64,000 bases of DNA from Epithemia pelagica (Eukaryota; Bacillariophyta; Bacillariophyceae; Surirellales; Surirellaceae), in assembly GCA_946965045.2 (NCBI GenBank), contig OX337239.1, positions 496,001-560,000 on the forward strand, given 5' to 3'. Each line of letters starts with the position of its first letter. Positions within the stretch are counted from its first letter, which is position 1. The translations under genes were made by a program, and so were the position numbers. Below, in pieces: positions 56,060 through 64,000 of this stretch. A model generated the notes under the pieces. The model did not search any database. It was not told the DNA's origin and saw only the letters and a list, made by a program, of their open reading frames with translations.

Positions 56060-57943
56060 ATGTGCATTTCGACTCAAGTACGACGCCAAGCATCGCAATC
56101 GAAATCCATCGTCTCCTTGGACCAACAGCATTTGTTGGCTCCCGAAAAGGTGGACAGCAACAATAATCGCAACAGCAAGCAGACCAAGAAAACTGGTGGA
56201 TCTCCCAAACGAACTACCAGCAGTAAACGACGATCGTCTACATCACATTCTCATCATCATCATCATCACCCTCAAATTGTGGTACAGCACAATTATCACG
56301 ATCGTGCCCATGATTTGCCTCCTCCCTCTTCGCCCGCCTTTCACACACTGCTATCCTCCTCGGCTCCCTCCTCCCCACAGGCCGTAGTAGCAACAACAAC
56401 CGAGCGATCACAACAGCAACGAGAAAACAAGCCGATTCTTCCCATGACCTCTCCTTCCAGCACCAAATCCTCCTCCTCTATGGCACCGCCTAACGTGGAT
56501 TGGGCGGCATGCACCCCCCTCCGTACTTCGGCCACTACGCCCTTTCCTCTCAAGTTGTACGAAATGTTGGACCAACTTGATCGCCATGGAGGAGAACAAG
56601 AAGACAGTCACGTGGTTTCGTGGCAACCCCACGGTCGCTGCTTTGTCATTCACGATCCACAAGCCTTTAAGCAAGTCCTCTTGCCCCGGTACTTTCCCAA
56701 ATTGTCCAAGGTTACCAGTTTTCAACGACAATTGAACCTCTACGGCTTTCAACGCATTACGCAAGGCTTGGACAAGGGCAGCTATTACCACGAATGCTTT
56801 TTGCGGGGCAAACCCTATTTGGCCTACGAGATTCAACGCATCAAGGTCAAGGGGACCGGAGTTCGGGGCAAATCCAACCCCGATCAAGAACCCAACTTTT
56901 GGGCCATGGAATGGGTGGGTACCAGTCACAACCCGACTTCGGCCATGTCCACCAGTCCAGAGTGGAACCATCCACAACAACAAGGTGTCAAGACGAGACG
57001 AAACAAGAAACCGTCCAGTCACAAAAAGAACATCCTGAATGCCACTTCCAAGACTACCAAGCGTACCTCCATTACACCCTCCGCCAGCATGGACGAAGAA
57101 GAAGAAGCATCTATTGTTCCGGAACAAGCTGCTTCCTTGGTCACAAGTCCATCCTCTTCCTCCTCCAACAACAATAACAACGATTGTGTTTCGGTTGTGA
57201 GCAGCAGCGAAGATGAAGCGGAAGCCGACAACAACAATGCTATGGATGCCGAGGATGATAACGAATCGTGCTTGCAACAACTGGGCTGTGCTACCACCAG
57301 CCAGACCTCTACTAGCAAGGGAGGTCTCCCCTACTCGGCGGCCAGCAGTGAAAACTTGGTTCTTCCCACCAGCATGGACATTGACACGACTGCGACCGCC
57401 TTGGAGCAGGCGGAGGAGGAGACGAACCATTCATCCACGGCCGTGTCGTGCAATGCCGCAGCCGTTGCGGCACTTTCTTCATCGTCCTCGTTTCCCTGGT
57501 TGTTTGCACCCACCGATGTCATTTTGACGGAATGGGGCATGCCCTTTCATGCCTTGCATGCTCTTCCCGAAGATATTGTTTCTCATGCGCAACACCACCA
57601 TTCTACAAATACAACATACAACAAGAATAACAACAGCATCCAGACCACCAAAACACCTCCTCCCTCTCCCGATCAAGATGCCGTCGATCATTATTGTGAT
57701 GCCTTGCCTAATCTCGTGAACAGTACCAGCCAAAACTTTGTGGGAGATTTGGAAGATCAATGGTACATGGAACAAGTCCTGTGTCGTATGGTGCACGATC
57801 GAGAATTGCAACAACAGCAACATGACGACAATGACGGCGAGGAAGATCAAGGACCAGCCTTCTTGTCCCACCACAATGACGACGAGGAAGATCATGACGA
57901 TCACGAACTGGTGGGTCTTTTGGATTCCATTACTGCCGTATGA
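56060..57943 (+). CDS. Heat-shock-factor-type transcription factor
   Basis: A 627-residue intron-less protein from the ATG at 56060. Residues ~160-265 are an HSF DNA-binding domain: FPLKLYEMLDQ, then VVSWQPHGRCFVIHD (the W-x-x-x-G-x-x-F pattern), AFKQVLLPRYF and the recognition helix SFQRQLNLYGF. Flanks are low complexity: a basic Ser/His-rich N-terminus, an acidic Ser/Asn middle, and an acidic C-terminus that could activate transcription. A long heptad trimerisation region as in animal HSF1 is not obvious. HSFs form the largest transcription-factor family in diatoms, most without known targets. The reading frame is open into the upstream copia repeat, but the first ATG with coding character is 56060. 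Confidence 0.92.
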   Translation: MCISTQVRRQASQSKSIVSLDQQHLLAPEKVDSNNNRNSKQTKKTGGSPKRTTSSKRRSSTSHSHHHHHHPQIVVQHNYHDRAHDLPPPSSPAFHTLLSSSAPSSPQAVVATTTERSQQQRENKPILPMTSPSSTKSSSSMAPPNVDWAACTPLRTSATTPFPLKLYEMLDQLDRHGGEQEDSHVVSWQPHGRCFVIHDPQAFKQVLLPRYFPKLSKVTSFQRQLNLYGFQRITQGLDKGSYYHECFLRGKPYLAYEIQRIKVKGTGVRGKSNPDQEPNFWAMEWVGTSHNPTSAMSTSPEWNHPQQQGVKTRRNKKPSSHKKNILNATSKTTKRTSITPSASMDEEEEASIVPEQAASLVTSPSSSSSNNNNNDCVSVVSSSEDEAEADNNNAMDAEDDNESCLQQLGCATTSQTSTSKGGLPYSAASSENLVLPTSMDIDTTATALEQAEEETNHSSTAVSCNAAAVAALSSSSSFPWLFAPTDVILTEWGMPFHALHALPEDIVSHAQHHHSTNTTYNKNNNSIQTTKTPPPSPDQDAVDHYCDALPNLVNSTSQNFVGDLEDQWYMEQVLCRMVHDRELQQQQHDDNDGEEDQGPAFLSHHNDDEEDHDDHELVGLLDSITAV

Positions 57944-59085
57944 ATGAACACACAAGAAAGAAGAAAACGCCATGGAACTTGTTGTCCTGGGGAATAGAGG
58001 ACAAGATTGCTTTGTATCGGGGACTTGCCCCTGCAAGGTTCCAAAACGGTAGTGTGTGGGGTACCACCTAGCAAATGCATGTATTGGTTTGTTTCCGTCC
58101 AGCAAGCATCCTTGCAGTGCCACAAAACAAGACAACGCACAACAGGAAAGAAACATAACCGAGGATGAACTTCAAGCGATTGCCATCATCATCGTGTCTT
58201 GGACGAAAGCTGCTGGACCGTGGGACCGCGGTACCAAAATACGTCCAACAACACCTATTCTCTGTTTGCATGTTTCAACCGTCTCAACAATCCCATTGTA
58301 GAACGAAAAAAACAACACGGTATAATTATTTAGTTTGGTCCATCCAACTTCTTTCGCCTACTAGGTAACATGATTCGAATAGACTAAACTATACTCTTCC
58401 CTCTTATTAGATAAGCATAAAGGAAGCTTCCCATAGCTACTACCTATTCCAACGAAGCAGTCTTGTGTGAGTCTCGCCGCCCTCAAACACGAATCCAACA
58501 CGGGAATGGAATCCGTGGGACAGGGACTGACGTGGAAAAGGGCAATAGGAAGCAATGTGTCTGAAATCCAAGGGGGCTCAGTCCAAATTTTGGTGCGCGC
58601 CGCGCGGGATCCCGAGTGGAACGCCGAAAGGGATTGCTTTCGTGTTTATTGGATGGAGATCCGGTTGGCGAGGTGAGCTGAGCCACATGCAAAATCACAC
58701 CTTTTTGATCCACCAAAGAAAACACCAACCGACACTGGAGCACGTTCAACGGAACGGGGAGACGAACGGAGAACGGAGAAACCCAAAGTTCGATCTGTTG
58801 CCAACATAATAAGAAGAGACGGCTGTGTTCCGATAGTCGTGGGAGACGACCTCTCGATTGGTTCCGGTCCAGTCAACAGATTGATACGAAGTGTGGTGGG
58901 TCGTTTGGGGGTGACCTTTCACCTCACTCCCCTGGTTCTCCACAAAATTACGTTGCATGCCACCATATTCCCTCCACAAAACTACTACTGCCTGATAATT
59001 AGTCATTGCCGTGTTTGGGTGGATCGAGGGACCATTGTCGTGTCAAAGATCCACCAAACAACGCAACCCTCGATTTGATTCGGAC
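57944..59085. other. Intergenic region, no supported gene
   Basis: Short frames only; I see no domain, RNA gene or repeat. Confidence 0.45.
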
Positions 59086-59181
59086 ATGTGGAGCGGTGGC
59101 AGGGGTGCTGCACCAGGAGGAGGGTGGATGTTGCTGTTGTTGTTGTTCGTGTTGTGATGCGTGGTCGGCAGTGCGCCAACA

Positions 59182-60968
59182 ATGGCGCACTCATTGTTGC
59201 AGTTGGAGCAACAACAGACCCACCACCACTCCATTCGTCGACCAACACACGACGAATCGACAACAACCACAAGACGCTTGGATACTACCAGTACCACAAC
59301 TGGGTTGGACTCAAAAAAGATGAATGGCAATGCCTCGATTCGGTCTCAGCACTGTTTTTCCATCTCCACCGAAATCAATGGTTCCGTGGTTTGGAATCCC
59401 CACAATCAGACCACCAACAACAACAACACGAACATTCACATGACTCGGTTGGACAAGCAAGCCTGGTCCACTCATGTTCAACAAGGACAAATTCAAGGAC
59501 AGACCTCGGTCATTGTCTTTGAGGTGTGTCGTGCCGAGAACGACTGTTTCGAGGAGGTTGTGAACATGCAAGACTTTGTGTCGAGTCTCATGCGTCAATC
59601 GACGGAAACCAATCGAGAGTATTGCACGGCCTGTCAAGAATCCCTCGACTATTGTTTGTAAGTGTCGTCGGAGTGTTCGTGTGGTTCTTCCATGACTGGA
59701 AATTGTCATTTGTCTCATGGATTCGAATGCTACTTGTGCTTGTTTGTGTTTGTGTGTGTTTGCTAAAATGACTCGATAGTTTGGATGCGGCTTCCAGTAG
59801 AACTACGGGAACTCATCCCAATGGCACGACGAGAGGTCGATATCAACGACGAACGGTATCGCACGTGCCCGAGCGCTGGGAATACGTGGAATGTTCGGAA
59901 TGTGAAGCACGAAAATGTTTCGACCATGTGCCGACAACCAGAGACACGGAAACAACCAGCACGGAACAAGAGATGGAGGACAGGGTATTGGACTGGATGC
60001 AAGATATGGTGACCTGTCAACCCTTGCCCGAGTCTCTTGGTACAACGGCTCGAACCTGGTTGGGTCATGCACTCTACGCGGGATTTATCTGCAACCAAGA
60101 AGGAACGGGTGTGGAACTCGGCCTCTTTGTGGATCCCGACTGTTCGGTCTATACTTCGGTCTTGTCCTTTTCATCACCGGTCCTGGGAAACCATGATTCG
60201 TCTCCACGGATGCAGGAGGAACAACAACAACAACAGGAACCAAGTGACACGAATCCGTGGCGCCTCCCCGCACTCCAGTCACAAGCCTTGGTTACACATC
60301 CCTTTCTGCAGCCACTTTCGTGTGGGGAAATCCAATACACGAGTCTGGACGACAACAGCACCCCAATGACGGCGGCAGGGCCCAAGGACTCGCCAACGAC
60401 AATGACCAATGTACAGGATACGAAACTGAATTCCTATTGTCAAGTTCTCTTGGAAAAGTCGTTGTCCTTGGATCATTGTCCTCCCACGAGCAACGAGAGT
60501 ACCACGGCAAACTGGGACGATGATGATACCGTGCCGGGGTATTTGTTTTCCACGGCACAAGCCAAGGATCTGGCACACGTCTGCCATGTGGTGGCACACG
60601 AGTATCCTAGCACTACAAACGAGGCACACAGCGATTATGACTTGTGGCATGTGTACCAAGAAACGGATGGATACGGTACGGGATCCGGACGTCTCTACGA
60701 TTATAACAGCCAAACTGGGGACGGAACCAATGGACAATCCACAACTTCGCGCAGCCGTGGTGGCAAGTTTCCCATTCGAGCACGGGGTCTGGAGATTATC
60801 GCGGTCGTTATTGTTGGCCTCGTTCTAGTATTGTCGTGTCGGGAACATTTGAAACCATCGTCCCTCACGCATGGGCGAAAGGGACCCAATCGATTGCTTT
60901 TGTGGTTCCATCGTCGCTGTGGTTCTTTGCCACCGAGACAACAACAACAACACGAGTATTGGAAATAG
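59182..60968 (+). CDS. Cys-rich putative type I membrane protein
   Basis: Two exons: 59182-59657 and 59780-60968. The 122-bp intron (GTAAGT...ATAG) joins TT to T in a Phe codon, giving 554 residues. The ectodomain-like part has paired cysteines (EVCRAENDC, YCTACQESLDYC, VECSECEARKCFD, GFICNQEGTG, DPDCSVYTS) and N-glycosylation-type sequons. Near the C-terminus is one membrane helix (GLEIIAVVIVGLVLVLSC) followed by a basic tail. Such a protein needs a signal peptide, and the frame does provide one (59086-59157, WMLLLLLFVL), but a TGA at 59155-59157 separates it from the ATG used here. No known domain name is assignable; similar Cys-rich single-pass proteins occur in diatoms. Confidence 0.6.
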
Positions 60969-62276
60969 TGCCACTCTGGGAGAACCAAGCTCGGCGGGGT
61001 TGCAACCACCCAGTGCCTCTTTCTCAACGTCGTCGTCGACACGGTCGTCTTCGTTTTTGTGTCAGGCGGACAGTTCCATGGTTATCAATCCAAACCCCAA
61101 CGCTACTGAAACACATGATTCGAATACAATGAACTGCGACAACATATGAGCAGCCTTCCTGGCCACGACATGGTCGCATGAAGCAGCAGTCCTGAGGCGC
61201 GTTACAGACAAGTTGTCCTAGTCGTCCCCCCTAGCTTTTGCTTGGAAGCTGTCCACACACGCTCATCCTTGAAGAAACGCACTGCCAACCGTTTAGAATA
61301 GAGCCGACGTTTCTCATGTTAAAGCCTGTATACTGTAAGTATAGGTTTCATTGAAGTACCTTTCTTCCTGCAGGTATTCTGAATTTGATTGTATTGTATA
61401 GGAAACTTGGTCGGAGTACAAAGAAAGTAACAAGTTTCACAATACCTCTCACGCTCCGGTTGCTTTGAAAGAAAGATGGGACACGTATACCAGACACGAA
61501 TGCAACATGGGTCAGGCTAGCACCTGATGGCCATCATGGTCAACGAGAGACATCAAATGTTGAAAGATGAGAGAGCGAAAGATGCACTCTCTATCGTGAT
61601 ATAGAGAAGTTCAATAAAAAAGGTATTAAATTTCATACAAGAGCGCTCAGGTGTAATGTGCTAGGTATGCTATGCACTATGCATTATGCACCGCCCGTCA
61701 ACCATTCCCATGGGGTCCACGACAAGACACGGAAGCTGCATCAATCACTTCGTAACAACACCAAGATCTTTTGTAACATGAAACAACAACAGCACGGAAG
61801 AACACATTTGTCCGAAACCATTTTGGTCCAAGACGGAAAAAGCAGACTTTCACGTAGACCCACTGAAATGGCTGTACTGGCAAAACATGTCTGCATGCGG
61901 AAGCTGGGAGATACAAGTCGGATTCATCTAGAAGACATTCCTGACAACTTCGCTTTCCGGCTCCAGTCTTGTGTCGAGTACGCTCTTTTCAACTAACTCA
62001 TGGCCGTCTCCCCTCAACTAGCAATATGTGCCTGGTAGTACGCGTTGTTCGGAAGATGGATCCATCCTTCCAAGATCACGGACGATCGTGGTTACGGAAG
62101 TTGCCACGGATACAAAAGCCGGTCCATGAACATCTTCGAACTGCATCGCTACGGCTTATGGAGCCTAGGTAGTCCTGGAACGGTTTCATCTCAGGGTCCA
62201 ACCTTTCCCAAGCTCACAAAAAATAAACTCATACGGTCCCCACTCCAGTTTCATACCAGAGCATAGCATTCCCAGC
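60969..62276. other. Intergenic region, no supported gene
   Basis: An open frame at 61658-61996 (plus) is unidentified and not called. No repeats from elsewhere in the window recur here. Confidence 0.45.
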
Positions 62277-63332
62277 ATGTCAGCTGTTTCTGTTGCGAAA
62301 ACAATGGCTCCTGTTGAGCTTCAGCTGGCGTGTTTGCAAGGAATGGCTGCATCAGGATTTAGTCCTTTTGCTCCTTCGACCTTTGCTAATGTCATGAATA
62401 CCAATACGACTTTGAATTATCACTTGACAGGAACCTTCGTGGGATTGGACAATATCTTGGAGTATCTGAGTTTCTATTCCGGTGCCCTTTCGGAATCCAT
62501 TGTACCATTGGGTGGTGTGTCGGATCCAGCCCAAGACTTGTCGCAATCGACGCCAGAAGAATGCGTTTTGATTGCCGGTGGGGGAGCCGAGATTCGGACA
62601 CGTCCCTATTTTACCGCCGGTGGTGGTGGTGGAGGAGGAGGATGTATGCAGTCCACGTTGGGATCCGTCTACCGGTACAGTCTGAACCTTGAACCTGGCG
62701 GTGGACCTCCCACAGGAATTACGCTCCATTCCTGCAAGGTGTGGACGCCAGACCGATACATGATGGATTATTTTGGCCTGTTGGATAGTGCCGCCACAGG
62801 AGAGTACATTTGCGATGTCTTGGTCACCACGTGTGCCAAGCGCAGTCATGGCTGTGGCAAGGATCCAAAGGAGGGTCATCGCAATAAGCGAGAATTCTTG
62901 CGTGGGCCATGTGACGACAACCAGGGCAACACCCAAGTCATTGCCGCCAGTAGCATTCCTGCTTCGAATGCCAGCACCACCACCAAGTACCAGCAAGCCA
63001 TGAATCAGTGCTTGAGCAAGTACCACAGTCTTCCCGCTATGACCAATACGTACTGGGCGGATGGAGATTCGAAATCTTGTCGCATGCTGCACGGTGTCTT
63101 TGCTCGTAAAAATTCCTTTCATTGTCCTCACACCACCTTTGCGTTTGAACCAGATCTGGATGGGAACAAGAAGTGCTTTCAAAGCTACCAAACCACGGTG
63201 CAAGACTTGTTCAATGCATACGAACTGGAGTTGTTGACTGCCATGGCCTTGCCGCCCTTGTCTGTGGAAAATGACAGCACGAGTGGACCTATTGCCTCAC
63301 GTGTCTTTTTCCACGACTGTCCAGCCAATTGA
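62277..63332 (+). CDS. Protein of unknown function, Cys-rich C-terminal half
   Basis: A 351-residue intron-less frame from the ATG at 62277. Residues ~30-75 (NTTLNYHLTGTFVGLDNILE) have the rhythm of a SnoaL/NTF2-like alpha+beta fold, which often binds small ligands, but this is weak. There is a run of Gly (residues ~115-123). The second half has many cysteines (CDVLVTTCAKRSHGCG, MNQCLSKYH, SKSCRM, FHCPHTTF, KKCFQSY, FHDCPAN), suggesting disulfides or metal binding. No clear signal peptide or membrane segment is seen, which sits oddly with the cysteines. Codon use and lack of stops support a real gene; function is unknown. Confidence 0.6.
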   Translation: MSAVSVAKTMAPVELQLACLQGMAASGFSPFAPSTFANVMNTNTTLNYHLTGTFVGLDNILEYLSFYSGALSESIVPLGGVSDPAQDLSQSTPEECVLIAGGGAEIRTRPYFTAGGGGGGGGCMQSTLGSVYRYSLNLEPGGGPPTGITLHSCKVWTPDRYMMDYFGLLDSAATGEYICDVLVTTCAKRSHGCGKDPKEGHRNKREFLRGPCDDNQGNTQVIAASSIPASNASTTTKYQQAMNQCLSKYHSLPAMTNTYWADGDSKSCRMLHGVFARKNSFHCPHTTFAFEPDLDGNKKCFQSYQTTVQDLFNAYELELLTAMALPPLSVENDSTSGPIASRVFFHDCPAN

Positions 63333-64000
63333 TCTCCATGAACGGACAAGAGCAAGACAGGAATCCATTCGTACCATCTAAACTTTCAATTGATTATGCG
63401 TACAAATGTGTCCCAATAGATGCATGGCAATGACTTTGTTGCGGGTGATCATAATGATGAGATAGATGTCGCAATGCCAGAGCTTGGTGTTAGGATTCTC
63501 ACCTTTAACTAGGTGGTGGTGGAATCTACAACACATCGACTGATGCTAGTATTTTATGGCATCCGATGACATTTGTGTAAAAGTGAGAAAAGAATGACGG
63601 CATGCTCGCGGACCTTTAATTTTGGCCAAGGCATGCTCGCAATGCACGCGCTATCGGCGACCGCTCGGATATTGACTATGGCCCATCACGTGCGCGCCCA
63701 ATATTCTCAAGCGCGCGCAATCAAGATCCGAGTGAGCACCTCCACGACTTACCTCAACGACCTAAGTAATCAAAGCACGAATCACGATCACGCGAGACCA
63801 TATTTCCATTCCCACAATTCCAAGAATGCAATCAACAACGCGCCAAGAAAACTACCTATATCACAACAAAGCAAGAGCTGTTGGCATTGGTATATGATAT
63901 ACAACTGCATATACTTTCAATACAACAATGCAGGTCTACTCCAACCATTTGAGGACCTATCACACCAGATCCATGGCCGTATACAAGAGCCAGGACCTCG
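63333..64000. other. Right edge, no supported gene
   Basis: No coding signal. A short direct repeat, ggcatgctcgc, occurs at about 63600 and 63631. A gene may continue beyond the window. Confidence 0.4.

Noticed and set aside
1-64000. Alternative genetic code (TGA as Trp), suggested by two isolated in-frame TGA codons
   Set aside because: Several intact genes in the window end at TGA in the expected place (kelch, telobox protein, HSF), so TGA is a normal stop.
1-64000. tRNA, rRNA genes or CRISPR arrays
   Set aside because: No cloverleaf-like gene, rRNA segment or spaced identical repeat series was recognised by eye; tRNAscan-SE and Infernal would be decisive.

Overview
The window is nuclear DNA from a eukaryotic microalga, most likely a (pennate) diatom. 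The main pointers are: genes with one or a few short GT-AG introns (about 80-230 bp); plastid presequences with an A-F or S-F type cleavage site; an HSF-type transcription factor; low-complexity Ser/Thr/Asn/Gln/His tracts in otherwise ordinary proteins; and Ty1/copia elements of the diatom CoDi type. All calls come from reading translations and DNA by eye; no database search was run.

Layout. 1-9.3 kb is gene-poor and patchy: a decayed copia pol fragment (2.2-3.1 kb), one kelch-propeller gene (4.86-6.02 kb) with an inverted partial copy of its 5' end beside it, and several diverged duplications up to 9.36 kb. 9.3-15.1 kb carries a metaxin/Sam37-like tail-anchored protein (-), a Cys/His zinc-binding protein (+) and a plastid-targeted protein with a cyclic-nucleotide-binding-like core (+). 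15.1-17.7 kb has only a frameshifted coiled-coil ORF. 17.7-25.9 kb holds a head-to-head pair: a telobox-Myb protein resembling telomere-repeat-binding factors (-) and a VIT-VWA-DUF2135 protein (+). 26.4-32.9 kb has a small membrane protein, a GT90-like glycosyltransferase, a TA-flanked MITE, an SLC25 mitochondrial carrier and a GT14-like glycosyltransferase interrupted by TGA. 33-38.3 kb has a hairpin element, a single-pass membrane protein, a Ran-like GTPase with damaged switch regions, and a plastid SufE-BolA fusion. 41.5-47.9 kb is a divergent pair of paralogous ABCG half-transporters. 48.4-48.9 kb is a plastid thioredoxin-like ferredoxin. 49.65-55.84 kb is a nearly full-length copia element with 113-bp terminal repeats that differ at one base. 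It lies just upstream of an HSF gene (56.06-57.94 kb). The window ends with a Cys-rich membrane protein and an unrecognised protein.

The genes do not form one pathway. Recurring themes are plastid Fe-S biology (SufE-BolA and the thioredoxin-like ferredoxin), secretory-pathway glycosylation (GT90 and GT14), and local inverted duplication (kelch 5' end, ABCG pair). The observations most worth a second look are the degenerate Ran paralogue, the TRF-like telobox protein, the leaky-type UGA-CUA between gag and pol, and two host genes with an in-frame TGA where Trp would fit.
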